Source of the DNA: Nitrosomonas oligotropha
GTDB taxonomy: Bacteria > Pseudomonadota > Gammaproteobacteria > Burkholderiales > Nitrosomonadaceae
Assembly: GCF_009833085.1 (NCBI RefSeq)
Contig: NZ_QRBZ01000035.1
Coordinates: 1 to 64,000, forward strand
Reading direction: 5' to 3'
DNA length: 64,000 nt
Below, piece by piece: positions 28,496-39,704 of this stretch. The stretch's first letter is position 1. Every line of letters begins with the position of its first letter. The notes under the pieces are model-generated. The model was given only the letters and a program-made list of their open reading frames with translations. It ran no database searches and had not been told where the DNA came from. The position numbers and the translations under genes are program-made.

Positions 28496-31093
28496 TTACT
28501 GCACGACTTTCGTTTCAACCCACCCTTTCACACCTTGAAGCGCCGCAGGCAATTGCTCCGGTTGCGTACCCCCTGCTTGCGCCATATCCGGCCGTCCGCC
28601 GCCTTTGCCGCCGACTTGTTGCGCGACGAAGTTGACCAGTTCTCCGGCTTTGATTTTGTTGGTTAAGTCGGCGCTGACACCGGCGATTAGTGTGACTTTA
28701 CCGTCGGTCACGGTGCTGAGTATAATCGCGCAGGATTTGAGTGTGTCTTTGAGTTGATCCAGCGTTTCGCGTAGCGTTTTGGCGTCGGCGTTTTCCAGGT
28801 TGGCGGCCAAAACTTTGATACCGTTAACGTCTTGCGCTTGCGATGCCAGGTCTGCGCCTTGCGAGCTGGCCATTTTAGTTTTCAGGCGTGCCAGTTCTTT
28901 TTCGGTTTGCCGCACGTTGTCGATGATCTGGGCGATTTTTTGCGTGACTTCCTGCGGGTTGGCTTTGAGCGTGTGAGCGATTTCCAGCAACTGTGCTTCG
29001 CGTTGCTGCACGTAATCGATGGCACCTTTTCCGGTCACCGCTTCGACGCGGCGGATACCGGCGGCAACACCGGACTCGGCGACGATTTTAAACAAGCCGA
29101 TTTGCCCGACTTGCGGCACGTGCGTACCGCCGCATAATTCGGTGGAGAATTCGCCCATGCCGATGACGCGCACCACGTCCGTGTATTTTTCGCCGAACAA
29201 CGCCATCGCGCCGCGCTTGATCGCGTCGTCGTATTTCATCGAAGCCGCTTCGACCACCCAGTTATTGCGGATTTGCTCGTTGACCAGACGTTCGGTTTCG
29301 CGGATTTCGTCGGCGCTCATCGGTACGTTGTGCGAGAAGTCGAAACGCAGCCGGTTGGGATCAACCAGCGAACCTTTCTGCGTGACATGCGTGCCGAGCA
29401 CTTTGCGCAGTGCGGCGTGCAACAGATGGGTTGCGGAGTGGTTGTTGGCGGTGCTGATGCGGGTTTGCGGATTGACCCGGGCTTGCACTGTATCCCGGAC
29501 TACCAAGCGGCCGCTGCGCAGCAGGCCTTTGTGGCCGAACACCCCGGCTTGGATTTTTTGCGTGTCGGTGACTTCAAAGGTGCCATTGGCGGCGAGCAAT
29601 TCACCGCAATCGCCAACCTGACCGCCGGATTCGGCGTAGAATGGCGTTTGATCGAGCACCACTACGGCTTCGTCACCGGCTTCGACAAAATCCACCGCGC
29701 TGCCTTGCTTGTAAATGGCCAATACCTGACCTTCGTGCTGCAATCTGTCGTAACCGTAGAACGTGGTTTGACCGCCTTTGTAGTCGAGGCCTTCCTGCAT
29801 CGCGAATTTGTTCGCGGCGCGCGCCTGTTCACGCTGATGCGCCATGGCTTGTTCAAAACCGGCATGATCGACGGTGATATTGCGTTCGCGGGCGATATCG
29901 GCGGTTAAGTCGATCGGGAAACCGAAGGTGTCATAGAGGCGGAACGCGGTTTCGCCATCCAGTGTTTTGCTGTTTTGGCTGAGCGCGGCTTCCAGAATTT
30001 GCATGCCGTTTTCCAATGTTTCGGCGAAGCGTTCTTCTTCTTGCAGCAGCACGGCCGCAACGCGGGTTTTGGCTGCGGTCAGTTCCGGATACGCTTGTCC
30101 CATCACTTGACTCAGATCTTCCACCAGCTGATGAAAGAAAGGTTGTTTCTGTCCCAGCTTGTAACCATGACGGATCGCGCGGCGGATGATGCGGCGTAGC
30201 ACGTAACCGCGCCCTTCGCTGCCGGGGATGACGCCGTCGGTGATCAGGAACGAACAGGCGCGGATGTGATCGGCGATGACTTTGAGCGAGTTGTCGGTAA
30301 GATTCTTGGTGTTAGTCACCCGTGCAGCCGCTTTGATCAGGCTTTGAAACAAGTCGATATCGTAGTTGCTGTGCACGTGTTGCATCACGGCGGAAATGCG
30401 TTCCAACCCCATGCCGGTATCGACCGACGGTTTCGGCAGCGGATGCAGCGTACCGGCGCTGTCGCGGTTGTATTGCATGAACACCAGATTCCAGATTTCG
30501 ATGTAGCGGTCGCCGTCGGCATCGGCGGAGCCGGGTGGACCGCCTGCAACATCCGGGCCGTGGTCGTAGAATATTTCCGAACAAGGGCCGCAAGGTCCGG
30601 TATCGCCCATTTGCCAGAAATTATCCATGGTGGAAATCCGCACCACGCGGGATGGCTCGACACCGACTTCATTGAGCCAGATATCGGCGGCTTCGTCGTC
30701 TTCCGCGTAAACCGTCACCCATAATTTTTCGCGCGGAATATTGAGCGTGCCGGTCAGAAAATCCCAGGCAAACAAAATGGCGTTGCGCTTGAAATAATCG
30801 CCGAAACTGAAGTTGCCGAGCATTTCAAAGAAGGTATGATGCCGTGCGGTGTAACCGACATTCTCCAGGTCATTGTGCTTGCCGCCCGCGCGTACACAGC
30901 GTTGCGAACTGACGGCGCGAACGTAAGGACGCTTATCCTGACCGAGGAACACATCCTTAAATTGCACCATGCCTGCATTGGTGAACAATAACGTTGGGTC
31001 ATTGCCCGGCACCAGCGGGCTGGATGCTACGATGGTGTGGCCGTGCGATTCAAAGAATTCGAGAAATTTTTGTCGTATTTCGCTGCTTTTCAT
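28496..31093 (-). CDS. alaS: Alanyl-tRNA synthetase
   Basis: Class II synthetase charging tRNA-Ala, 865 residues. N-terminal aminoacylation domain: [15 protein letters not shown], class II motif 2 [19 protein letters not shown]. Middle tRNA-recognition region, then the editing domain with the zinc motifs [11 protein letters not shown] and CGGTHV. The C-terminal dimerisation tail carries [15 protein letters not shown]. The start [19 protein letters not shown] is classic. It overlaps the next upstream gene's stop by four bases, so it is the third member of a recX-OB-alaS unit. Confidence 0.97.
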   Translation of the reverse strand: MKSSEIRQKFLEFFESHGHTIVASSPLVPGNDPTLLFTNAGMVQFKDVFLGQDKRPYVRAVSSQRCVRAGGKHNDLENVGYTARHHTFFEMLGNFSFGDYFKRNAILFAWDFLTGTLNIPREKLWVTVYAEDDEAADIWLNEVGVEPSRVVRISTMDNFWQMGDTGPCGPCSEIFYDHGPDVAGGPPGSADADGDRYIEIWNLVFMQYNRDSAGTLHPLPKPSVDTGMGLERISAVMQHVHSNYDIDLFQSLIKAAARVTNTKNLTDNSLKVIADHIRACSFLITDGVIPGSEGRGYVLRRIIRRAIRHGYKLGQKQPFFHQLVEDLSQVMGQAYPELTAAKTRVAAVLLQEEERFAETLENGMQILEAALSQNSKTLDGETAFRLYDTFGFPIDLTADIARERNITVDHAGFEQAMAHQREQARAANKFAMQEGLDYKGGQTTFYGYDRLQHEGQVLAIYKQGSAVDFVEAGDEAVVVLDQTPFYAESGGQVGDCGELLAANGTFEVTDTQKIQAGVFGHKGLLRSGRLVVRDTVQARVNPQTRISTANNHSATHLLHAALRKVLGTHVTQKGSLVDPNRLRFDFSHNVPMSADEIRETERLVNEQIRNNWVVEAASMKYDDAIKRGAMALFGEKYTDVVRVIGMGEFSTELCGGTHVPQVGQIGLFKIVAESGVAAGIRRVEAVTGKGAIDYVQQREAQLLEIAHTLKANPQEVTQKIAQIIDNVRQTEKELARLKTKMASSQGADLASQAQDVNGIKVLAANLENADAKTLRETLDQLKDTLKSCAIILSTVTDGKVTLIAGVSADLTNKIKAGELVNFVAQQVGGKGGGRPDMAQAGGTQPEQLPAALQGVKGWVETKVVQ

Positions 31094-31455
31094 ATTTTTT
31101 GTTGCTGCTCGTATCGTTCTAGTTCAGTCACTGTTAAACCCAGCGCATCGCCTTTGACGATGGCCAGACTTTTAACTTTAGCCCGGATGGTGATTTCTTC
31201 GTTCATTTTGGGAAGATCGAGTTCGGTCAGAACCGTGATTTCGCCGCTGCTATCTTCCAGCACATACGATTTCAGGTTGACCAGCGGCAAACGCGTGGGG
31301 TTTTTCGGGATGCCTTTTAATTTGACTTCCTTACCATCAAAATTGACCGGCGCCGTGTTGATTTCATGGATCGGTGTAATCTCATCGGCGCGCGCTGGAT
31401 AGCTGATGGTTAGGATTGCCAGCAATAACATCGTGGGCAGAAGCCATTTCTTCAT
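31090..31455 (-). CDS. Periplasmic OB-fold-like protein of unknown function
   Basis: A 121-residue protein with signal peptide (about 1-23, ending ARA). The body has [36 protein letters not shown] and [12 protein letters not shown], the beta pattern of small OB-fold periplasmic domains (BOF or YgiW-like). It overlaps alaS and recX by four bases on each side. No ligand can be predicted. Confidence 0.6.
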   Translation of the reverse strand: MKKWLLPTMLLLAILTISYPARADEITPIHEINTAPVNFDGKEVKLKGIPKNPTRLPLVNLKSYVLEDSSGEITVLTELDLPKMNEEITIRAKVKSLAIVKGDALGLTVTELERYEQQQKI

Positions 31456-31910
31456 ATGTTTTCCTCGTCAGCTTGCGATAGGACTTGCTGTATTGTTTCC
31501 ATGGAAAAACCTCTATTCATCATAAATCGTATTTGTTTGCCGCGCTCTTCCCGCGTTTTGGGCGGATGATCGTATTTCTTCCGCCAGATGTTCAACGCCG
31601 CTTCCAGCTCGGTTTCCTTGAGCGACGGCAGGATACCGTCAATCAAATAGCTGTCGACACCCTTGGTTTTCAGCTCATGAACGATGCGCTGGCTGCCAAA
31701 ACGGGAACGGCGGGTGCGTGCGACTTGCTCGACCATTCGCCGTTCGGAAAGAAAACCCTGCTGTTCCAGTTTATCCAATACTTCCGCCAGCTTTTCCGTT
31801 GCGCCGGAATCACTCAGCGCGGAAAGTTTCTGCTCCAATTCCCGGCGTGAATATTCGCGCTGCGCCAGATAGCGCAGTGCGCGTATTTCGATGGGGGAGC
31901 GCGTGTTCAT
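31452..31910 (-). CDS. recX: Recombination regulatory protein RecX
   Basis: RecA filament inhibitor, 152 residues. Helical repeats typical of RecX: ALRYLAQREYSRRELEQKL, DKLEQQGFLSERRMVEQVARTR and a C-terminal MMNRGFSMETIQQVL. It lies 5 bp downstream of recA, the conserved order, and overlaps the next gene by four bases. It probably reads through from the recA promoter. Confidence 0.95.
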   Translation of the reverse strand: MNTRSPIEIRALRYLAQREYSRRELEQKLSALSDSGATEKLAEVLDKLEQQGFLSERRMVEQVARTRRSRFGSQRIVHELKTKGVDSYLIDGILPSLKETELEAALNIWRKKYDHPPKTREERGKQIRFMMNRGFSMETIQQVLSQADEENI

Positions 31911-31915
31911 GCCGG

Positions 31916-32965
31916 TTATTTTTCTTTCTCGGCTTTGTCTTTACCAGCGCTTTCCTTGATCGGTTTTGTATGATCCGGAACGCCGACGATGGCTCTGATT
32001 TTTTGTTCGATTTCCTGTGCTGTATCTTTATGTTCTTTCAGATAATCGCGCACATTGTCTTTGCCTTGGCCGATTTTCTCGCCTTTGTACGCATACCAGG
32101 CGCCGGATTTATCGACCAGCTTATGCAATACGCCCAGTTCGATGATTTCGCTTTCGCGTGAAATGCCTTCGCCATAGAGAATATCGAAGTCCGCTTGTTT
32201 GAACGGCGGTGCTATTTTGTTTTTGACGACTTTAACGCGGGTTTCATTACCGATGGTTTCCTCGCCTTTCTTGATCGAGCCGGTGCGGCGGATATCCAGA
32301 CGCACGGAGGCATAAAATTTCAGCGCATTTCCGCCGGTTGTCGTTTCCGGGTTGCCGAACATGACGCCGATTTTCATGCGGATCTGATTGATGAAAATGA
32401 CCATGGTGTTGCTGCGCTTGATGTTCGCGGTCAGTTTGCGCAATGCTTGCGACATCAGGCGTGCCTGCAATCCCATTTGCGGATCGCCCATATCGCCTTC
32501 GATTTCCGCGCGCGGAGTGAGCGCGGCCACGGAGTCCACCACGATGATATCGACCGAGCCGGAACGCACCAGCATATCGGCGATTTCCAGAGCCTGTTCG
32601 CCGTTATCCGGTTGCGATATCAACAGTTCCTTGACGTTGACGCCGATTTTTTGCGCGTATTGCGGATCGAGCGCATGTTCCGCATCGATAAAGGCGGCGG
32701 TTCCGCCCAGCTTTTGCATTTCGGCGATGACTTGCAGTGTCAGCGTGGTTTTGCCGGATGATTCAGGTCCGTAAATCTCGATGATCCGTCCACGCGGCAG
32801 TCCGCCGACACCCAGTGCGATATCGAGTCCTAACGAGCCGGTAGAGACAACTTGTATGTCATAGGCGACATCGTTGGCGCCCAGCCGCATGATGGAACCT
32901 TTGCCAAATTGTTTTTCGATCTGGGCTAGCGCGGCGTCAAGCGCCTTACTTCTGTTTTCATCCAT
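31916..32965 (-). CDS. recA: Recombinase RecA
   Basis: DNA strand-exchange ATPase and SOS coprotease, 349 residues. Walker [10 protein letters not shown] at 66-73, Walker [13 protein letters not shown], and the DNA-binding loop L2 with [18 protein letters not shown]. The acidic/basic C-terminal tail [10 protein letters not shown] is normal. I found no convincing SOS box in the upstream 216 bases. It starts divergently from adk. Confidence 0.98.
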   Translation of the reverse strand: MDENRSKALDAALAQIEKQFGKGSIMRLGANDVAYDIQVVSTGSLGLDIALGVGGLPRGRIIEIYGPESSGKTTLTLQVIAEMQKLGGTAAFIDAEHALDPQYAQKIGVNVKELLISQPDNGEQALEIADMLVRSGSVDIIVVDSVAALTPRAEIEGDMGDPQMGLQARLMSQALRKLTANIKRSNTMVIFINQIRMKIGVMFGNPETTTGGNALKFYASVRLDIRRTGSIKKGEETIGNETRVKVVKNKIAPPFKQADFDILYGEGISRESEIIELGVLHKLVDKSGAWYAYKGEKIGQGKDNVRDYLKEHKDTAQEIEQKIRAIVGVPDHTKPIKESAGKDKAEKEK

Positions 32966-33152
32966 GATTTTTCCTGTTAAAAGACAATCAAATTATCGCA
33001 TAACCTGTATTGCACCGACGTAACTTGTGATGAAGTTGTTTGGCTGGGTCAAAAATTAGCATAGTAAAAAACTCGAGTATCCGGCTTGCCTGCGATATAA
33101 TTGCATAATGTCGTTGAAGTGGCAGACATAAATACGTCACCGCTTTCAGTAA

Positions 33153-33836
<684 letters not shown>

Positions 33837-33973
33837 GTTTTAGCCAGCCTCTTTTTTGATTCACGGAATGAATTCAAGACTTGGGACGCGGCAAGCCGCG
33901 CCTGAGTTTTTGTGCGTATAGATTCAGTAGAATGAAATAGCTTGCTTACGATTTGATTAATCAGGAGAAAAAT

Positions 33974-35233
33974 ATGGCAATTAAAAATGCATTTTATGCC
34001 CAATCCGGTGGCGTTACCGCAGTCATTAACGCTTCCGCCGCGGGTGTTCTGGAAACGGCGCGGCAGCATACCGATAAAATCGGTAATGTGTACGCAGGCC
34101 GCAATGGAATTATCGGTGCGCTGACCGAGGATTTGATCGATACCAATGCCGATTCGGCAGCGGCAATTGCTGCACTGCGTTACACCCCATCGGGTGCTTT
34201 TGGTTCCTGCCGCTATAAATTAAAGAGCCTGGAACAAAACCGCCGCGAATATGAGCGCTTGATCGAGGTTTTTAAGGCGCATAATATCGGTTACTTTTTT
34301 TACAACGGCGGTGGCGACTCTGCCGATACCTGCCTTAAAGTTTCACAATTATCGGGCACGCTGGGTTATCCGATTCAGGCGATTCATGTGCCTAAAACCG
34401 TTGATAACGATCTGCCGATCACGGACTGTTGCCCGGGTTTTGGTTCGGTGGCTAAGTATATTGCGGTATCCACCCGTGAAGCCAGTTTTGACGTAGCCAG
34501 TATGGCTAAGACTTCCACCAAAGTTTTTGTGCTGGAAGTAATGGGACGTCATGCAGGCTGGATTGCGGCGGCTGGCGGTTTGGCTTCAAGCTCGGATTGC
34601 GAGATTCCCATTGTCATTCTGTTTCCAGAAGTTGCTTTCGATAAAGAAAAGTTTCTCGCCAAGGTGGACCGGTACGTTAAGGAATATGGCTACTGTTCGG
34701 TCGTGGTGTCGGAAGGTGTCAAAGGTAGTGACGGCAATTTCCTGTCCGATCAGGGACTGCGCGATGCGTTTGGTCATGCGCAACTCGGTGGTGTTGCTCC
34801 GGTCGTGGCGAATATCATCAAGGACGGTCTGGGTCTGAAATACCATTGGGGCGTTGCCGATTATCTGCAACGCGCAGCGCGGCATATTGCCTCCAAAACC
34901 GATGTGGAGCAAGCTTATGCAATGGGTAAAGCTGCGGTGGAATACGCCATAGCCGGACATAACTCGGTAATGCCGACGATTGTCCGTGAATCCAGCTCAC
35001 CGTATAAATGGTCGGTCGGCATGGCGCAGCTTTCCAGCGTGGCCAACGTTGAAAAAATGATGCCGGCTGATTTTATCAGTGAAGATGGTTTCGGCATCAG
35101 CCCAGCCTGCCGTGAATATTTGGCGCCGCTGATCGAAGGGGAAGATTATCCGCCGTACAAAAATGGTCTGCCGGATTATGTGCGACTGAAGAATGTTGCG
35201 GTTGCTAAGAAATTGGGTGAATTCAAATTATAA
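33974..35233 (+). CDS. pfp: Pyrophosphate-dependent 6-phosphofructokinase
   Basis: Reversible phosphorylation of fructose-6-phosphate using PPi, in glycolysis and gluconeogenesis. 419 residues from ATG 33974, which follows AGGAG; a start at 33953 is less likely. Motifs: the phosphate-donor loop YNGGGDSADTC (PPi-type Asp), substrate loop PKTVDNDLP, and MGRHAGWIA. It lies between adk and the proton-pumping pyrophosphatase, a logical cluster, since both use PPi. Ammonia oxidisers commonly carry the PPi enzyme instead of the ATP enzyme. Confidence 0.93.
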   Translation: MAIKNAFYAQSGGVTAVINASAAGVLETARQHTDKIGNVYAGRNGIIGALTEDLIDTNADSAAAIAALRYTPSGAFGSCRYKLKSLEQNRREYERLIEVFKAHNIGYFFYNGGGDSADTCLKVSQLSGTLGYPIQAIHVPKTVDNDLPITDCCPGFGSVAKYIAVSTREASFDVASMAKTSTKVFVLEVMGRHAGWIAAAGGLASSSDCEIPIVILFPEVAFDKEKFLAKVDRYVKEYGYCSVVVSEGVKGSDGNFLSDQGLRDAFGHAQLGGVAPVVANIIKDGLGLKYHWGVADYLQRAARHIASKTDVEQAYAMGKAAVEYAIAGHNSVMPTIVRESSSPYKWSVGMAQLSSVANVEKMMPADFISEDGFGISPACREYLAPLIEGEDYPPYKNGLPDYVRLKNVAVAKKLGEFKL

Positions 35234-35457
35234 TATTAGGGTATCAAGCAATCCGATCAGTGTTGTAATGAAGTCATACGCTACTGATTTGGTTGTTAAG
35301 TAATCGTATATTCAAAAAAATTTGATGCATTCAAGTAGTAAGAACAGATAAAATACGTCCTGATTTTTTATTCAAGACAAGTGGTTAAGAGTGCGGGATT
35401 AATTAGATCAGAATTTCGCATGCAATTTTTATGGTCTGACTTTAATTGGAGTTCTCT

Positions 35458-37515
35458 ATGGCTAGTGGTTTCGTTATCGCAATTTTTAGTGCGATTGTAG
35501 CCCTGATATTCAGTGGTATATGGATTAAGGGTATTTTTGATCAATCTACAGGCAACCAGCGGATGCAGGAAATTGCCAAAGCAATTCAGGAAGGCGCTTC
35601 TGCATATCTGAAACGTCAATATATGACGATCGGTATGGTAGGCGCAGTTTTGTTTTTTGCGCTTTGGATAGCGTTAGGCTGGGATACGGCGATCGGTTTC
35701 GCTTTAGGCGCTATTCTCTCGGGTGCTGCGGGCTTCCTGGGAATGACAGTATCGGTTCAATCGAATGTCCGTACTGCTCAGGCTGCAACCGTTGGATTGA
35801 ACGAAGCGCTGGCGATTGCTTTCCGCGGCGGTGCGGTGACTGGAATGCTGGTTGTTGGTCTAGGCTTGCTGGGTGTGGCCGGATACTGCGCGATGTTGTT
35901 TAACGGCGCTAATCCCGATCAAGCCGTCAGCGATGTCATCAAACCATTGGTTGGCTTTGCATTCGGCGGATCGCTGATTTCTATTTTTGCACGTTTGGGT
36001 GGCGGTATTTTCACCAAAGGCGCGGACGTTGGCGCGGATCTGGTAGGTAAAGTCGAAGCCGGTATTCCGGAAGATGATCCTCGCAATCCAGCCGTTATTG
36101 CCGACAATGTGGGCGATAACGTGGGCGATTGTGCCGGGATGGCTGCCGATCTGTTCGAGACCTATGCTGTTACGATCATCGCTACAATGATACTGGGCGC
36201 GCTGCTGTTTACAGCCAATGCGCTCGATGCGGTAATTTATCCGCTGATGCTGGGCGCGGTTTCTATCGTTGCATCGATTATCGGTTGTTACTACGTCAAG
36301 ATGCGTGAAGGCGGTAAAATTATGAATGCGCTTTACCGCGGATTGGCGGTTGCTGGCGGTATCGCTTTGTTTGCTTATCTTCCTGTTACCGTTTGGTTCA
36401 TGAGCGGTATGACACTTGATGTCGACGGTACGGAAATAGCAGGTGGCATGCTAGTAATGCGAGTATTCCTGGCGGCAGCGATTGGATTGGTATTGACAGG
36501 ACTGATGGTTGTCATCACCGAATACTACACATCGACCGATTTTCAGCCGGTTCAACATGTTGCCGAAGCATCAACGACGGGGCATGCAACCAACATCATT
36601 GCCGGTTTGGGTGTTTCAATGCGCGCAACCGCAGCACCGGTTCTTGCTGTATGTATCAGTATTCTGCTGGCTTATGCATTGGCGGGCTTATACGGTATCG
36701 CGATCGCTGCAACCTCGATGTTATCGATGACCGGTATCATTGTTGCACTGGATGCATACGGCCCGATTACCGATAACGCGGGTGGTATTGCGGAAATGTC
36801 GGAAATGCCGGATTCAGTCCGTGCTATTACTGATCCATTGGACGCTGTTGGTAACACGACCAAAGCAGTGACCAAAGGTTATGCGATCGGTTCAGCAGGC
36901 TTGGCCGCATTGGTATTGTTTGCCGATTATACGCATGCATTGGAGCATGCCGGGCACACGATTACCTTCGACTTATCCAATCACATGGTGATTATTGGCC
37001 TGTTTATCGGCGGTATGATTCCTTACTTATTCGGTGCGATGTCGATGGAAGCTGTCGGACGTGCTGCCGGATCGGTAGTGATTGAAGTGCGCCGTCAGTT
37101 CAAGGAAATCCCCGGCATCATGGAAGGTACCGCTAAACCGGATTACTCCCGTGCAGTGGATATGCTGACCAAAGCCGCGATCAAGGAAATGATGATTCCT
37201 TCACTGTTACCGGTACTGATTCCGCTGTTAGTCGGTGTGATTCTCGGACCGCAAGCACTGGGTGGCGTATTGATGGGCTCCATCGTAACCGGCTTATTCG
37301 TGGCCATTTCCATGACCACCGGCGGCGGTGCTTGGGATAACGCTAAGAAATATATCGAAGATGGTCATTTCGGTGGCAAAGGTAGCGAAGCTCATAAAGC
37401 ATCCGTGACCGGCGATACCGTGGGCGATCCTTACAAAGATACCGCGGGTCCTGCAATCAATCCATTGATTAAGATTATTAACATTGTGGCATTGCTGATA
37501 ATTCCACTGCTGTAA
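35458..37515 (+). CDS. hppA: K+-independent proton-pumping pyrophosphatase
   Basis: Membrane enzyme coupling PPi hydrolysis to proton export, 685 residues, about 16 membrane helices. The PPi site appears in [20 protein letters not shown] and [20 protein letters not shown], and the C-terminal motif in [20 protein letters not shown]. Lysine in [10 protein letters not shown] (Ala in K+-dependent types) identifies the K+-independent class. The ATG at 35458 is preferred over a TTG at 35446. A strong hairpin terminator follows. It recycles biosynthetic PPi into a proton gradient. Confidence 0.95.
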   Translation: MASGFVIAIFSAIVALIFSGIWIKGIFDQSTGNQRMQEIAKAIQEGASAYLKRQYMTIGMVGAVLFFALWIALGWDTAIGFALGAILSGAAGFLGMTVSVQSNVRTAQAATVGLNEALAIAFRGGAVTGMLVVGLGLLGVAGYCAMLFNGANPDQAVSDVIKPLVGFAFGGSLISIFARLGGGIFTKGADVGADLVGKVEAGIPEDDPRNPAVIADNVGDNVGDCAGMAADLFETYAVTIIATMILGALLFTANALDAVIYPLMLGAVSIVASIIGCYYVKMREGGKIMNALYRGLAVAGGIALFAYLPVTVWFMSGMTLDVDGTEIAGGMLVMRVFLAAAIGLVLTGLMVVITEYYTSTDFQPVQHVAEASTTGHATNIIAGLGVSMRATAAPVLAVCISILLAYALAGLYGIAIAATSMLSMTGIIVALDAYGPITDNAGGIAEMSEMPDSVRAITDPLDAVGNTTKAVTKGYAIGSAGLAALVLFADYTHALEHAGHTITFDLSNHMVIIGLFIGGMIPYLFGAMSMEAVGRAAGSVVIEVRRQFKEIPGIMEGTAKPDYSRAVDMLTKAAIKEMMIPSLLPVLIPLLVGVILGPQALGGVLMGSIVTGLFVAISMTTGGGAWDNAKKYIEDGHFGGKGSEAHKASVTGDTVGDPYKDTAGPAINPLIKIINIVALLIIPLL

Positions 37516-37542
37516 TAACCGTAATCAAGTAACAACTTGAAA

Positions 37543-37572
37543 AGCACACCAGTAAACTGGTGTGCTTTTTTT
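37543..37572 (+). terminator. Intrinsic terminator of hppA
   Basis: AGCACACCAG-TAAA-CTGGTGTGCT forms a perfect 10-bp stem followed by a run of T, 27 bases after the hppA stop. Confidence 0.9.
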
Positions 37573-37737
37573 ATGACTCAATTCCTCCGACTGTTAAGAA
37601 AACTCCGGCTGGAAAATAGCAGCCTGAGCACTCAGTAAAAAGGCATAGTTTCGCACCTCTTGAGCCTGGCGTTATAGGCTTGGAGTTCTTTCAATTGCTT
37701 GAATTGCGATGTATCCATACCACCGTAAGCCCCCTCG

Positions 37738-38661
37738 TCAAGTAGACAGTATCCGATAGAGATTCGGAACCCGGGTTAGCCGAGGCAAGAACTGTAGCGG
37801 CGGGATGTTACCCAACGCTTCATGCGGTCGGTATTCGTTGTAATCAATCAGCCATTGGTCAGTGATGGTTTGAACCTGTTCAAGATTGGTAAAAAGATAC
37901 GCATCAAGTACCTCAGTGCGGTAAGTCCGATTAAAGCGCTCGATAAAGACATTCTGGTTTGGTTTGCCTGGCTGGATGTATTGGATAGTGATACTTCTGG
38001 CTGCTGCCCATTCGGTGAACATCTGTGAGACCAGTTCCGACCCCATTGTCCAGCCGTATGGCATTGGGTGCGCCATAGCAGTCGATCAGGCGGCTTAACA
38101 CGCAGATCAACCGCGCAGATGGGATCGATGTGCCGATTTCGATGGTCAGGAATTCTCGATTCGCTTCATCTATCACATTCAATGCTCGGAACCGTCTGCC
38201 ACAGTACATGGTGTCATGCATGAAATCCAGTGCCCAGCAGCAATTCGGTGCGTTGGCCAGACCCAGCGGTTGCCGAGGTCGATCCGGCAATCGCCGAGGC
38301 ATGTTCAAACCCATATCGCAATACACCCGATGTACACGTTTCTTGTTCCAGCAGCTACCGTCCAATCGTAGCCTGGCGAAGCACTTCCAGAATCCCCAGC
38401 GCCCATGCAGGGTCGCGATGGCATTGTGAGCGCATCAATCACTTCGGCATCCCGTTCGGATGCCAGCACTGGCCTTTTGTAGTACGCCGCCCGCGACAGG
38501 CCGACAATCTGACAAGCACGCATAATCGACAATCTGGTTTGCACCAACTGCCCGATTACCTCGCGCCTGGCTGAAAGCGTCAGAACTTTCGGTTTAAAAA
38601 ACGTCCTTGATCGCTGCATTCTCCAGCGCCAGATCAGCATACATGCGTTTGAGCTTGGCAT
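37738..38661 (-). pseudogene. IS3-family orfB (DDE integrase) with two frameshifts
   Basis: Three frames are needed for the full protein. The first (38661 downwards) reads LSARREVIGQLVQTRLSIMRACQIVGLSR. A one-base loss near 38427 shifts to GRWGFWKCFARLRLDGSCWN and then WALDFMHDT, carrying the first DDE Asp. An extra G in a G-run near 38041-38044 shifts again to the frame of GSELVSQMFTEWAAARS, with the Glu in FIERFNRTYRTEVLDAYLF. No active transposase can be made. Confidence 0.85.
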
Positions 38662-38848
38662 TCTCAGCTTCTAGCTCGCGTAATCGCGTAAGCTCCGACA
38701 CCTGCACGCCTGAGTACTTGCTCTTCCACTGGTAGTACGTGGCGTTGCTAACACCGTGCTTACGACACAACTCAGCCACCGGCATACCAGCCTCGCCTTC
38801 TTTCAGTACTGCAACTATCTGACTTTCAGTAAATCTACTTCTCTTCAT
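38594..38848 (-). CDS. IS3-family transposase OrfA
   Basis: An 84-residue helix-turn-helix and leucine-zipper protein: MKRSRFTESQIVAVLKEG, then CRKHGVSNATYYQWKSKYSG and a coiled-coil ELEAENAKLKRMYADL. It binds the IS ends and is normally fused to OrfB by programmed frameshifting. The frame is intact, although orfB is broken. Confidence 0.9.
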   Translation of the reverse strand: MKRSRFTESQIVAVLKEGEAGMPVAELCRKHGVSNATYYQWKSKYSGVQVSELTRLRELEAENAKLKRMYADLALENAAIKDVF

Positions 38849-39036
38849 GGAAATCTCCGTTATCAGGAGGTTCCAAAATTCTACTGATATTTGTCTACTT
38901 ACAGGGGGAGTTTACGAATATAAACCGGTTATGTCGGTATCCCCTTATGCTTGCGCAGTTTGTCACCAAATGTGAATGGTGGGCGGGAAGGTATTAGATT
39001 TGTTGTGGGTTATTTTTCTTTAGCAGGCTTTCAGTA

Positions 39037-39076
39037 AAACGAAACGGCCGCCAGGATGATGGTGGCCGTTTCGTTT
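39037..39076 (-). terminator. Strong hairpin terminator of the 39-43 kb locus
   Basis: A 13-bp perfect stem (AAACGAAACGGCC with GGCCGTTTCGTTT), extended by one wobble and two further pairs. On the minus strand it is followed by TTTT. It lies 89 bp after the stop of the 175-residue gene. Confidence 0.75.
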
Positions 39077-39164
39077 GCTGCAGTGTAAGGAGGATTCCGT
39101 GACTACAGCACATTATTATCCCAAGCTTTGGGATTTTTTCGAGGATTCTTTAAGTGAGTCGATC

Positions 39165-39692
39165 TTATTTTTCATCCAATATTACTGGGCTATTGGGTAC
39201 TTTTCTCCATCTACGCATTCCAGAATCATCAGTATATAATTCTGCTTTGTATAATAAGGCACGCTTAGGATGACTTTCGGCTGGATTACATTCTAAATAA
39301 TAATTTTCTTTAGTTAGATCATCATAAAAAGCATTATTCTCAAGGCATACGCTTACACTTGTTGTAGTTCCATTCTTAGTAGTATCCCTATGAGCACAGC
39401 TACGCCTACCCTTTCGTCTCGATGCATCGTAAGTGGTATAGCAAACTGTTTGCTCTACTGACTCCGCGGCAAGGAAAAGTACTAAAGGTTTTTTTGGTGC
39501 GGTTGCTCTGAGAACAACCACTTGTTGGTTATCATTTATTAGAGCGATTGAACTTATATTAGTTAAATTTTCTAGATTTATTCTGTCGCCGGAGATTCCT
39601 GAATTTGATAAATGATTAATAAAATTATTTAATTCTTCTGTAGTTACTTCGCTTACTATCAAAGGTTCGCTATCATCTAATACGGTATTCAT
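39165..39692 (-). CDS. Orphan 175-residue protein, cysteine-bearing
   Basis: Not recognised. It has no signal peptide or membrane segment. The N-terminal half is acidic and helical (EVTTEELNNFINHLSNSG) followed by a hydrophobic strand (PLVLFLAAES); the C-terminal half has four cysteines (VCYTTY, SCAHR, VCLENN, ECNP) and a Tyr/Arg-rich stretch. It is AT-rich relative to the neighbouring housekeeping genes. It begins 12 bp after the FecR/TPR/barrel gene on the same strand, and is therefore a likely substrate, cargo or accessory of that protein. Confidence 0.55.
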   Translation of the reverse strand: MNTVLDDSEPLIVSEVTTEELNNFINHLSNSGISGDRINLENLTNISSIALINDNQQVVVLRATAPKKPLVLFLAAESVEQTVCYTTYDASRRKGRRSCAHRDTTKNGTTTSVSVCLENNAFYDDLTKENYYLECNPAESHPKRALLYKAELYTDDSGMRRWRKVPNSPVILDEK

Positions 39693-39704
39693 ATTTTCTT
39701 CCTC

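Larger units (their letters stand above)
37730..38909 (-). mobile_element. IS3-family (IS407-like) insertion sequence, degenerate
   Basis: About 1.18 kb with terminal inverted repeats. Left end starts CCCCCTCGTCAAGTAGACAG; right end, reverse complemented, starts CCCCCTGTAAGTAGACAAAT. It encodes orfA and a twice-frameshifted orfB on the minus strand. The OrfA type (MKRSRFTESQIVAVLKEGEA) fits the IS407 group. I could not confirm a target-site duplication. It sits between the hppA terminator and the terminator of the 39-43 kb locus, in a place that breaks no gene. Confidence 0.85.
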
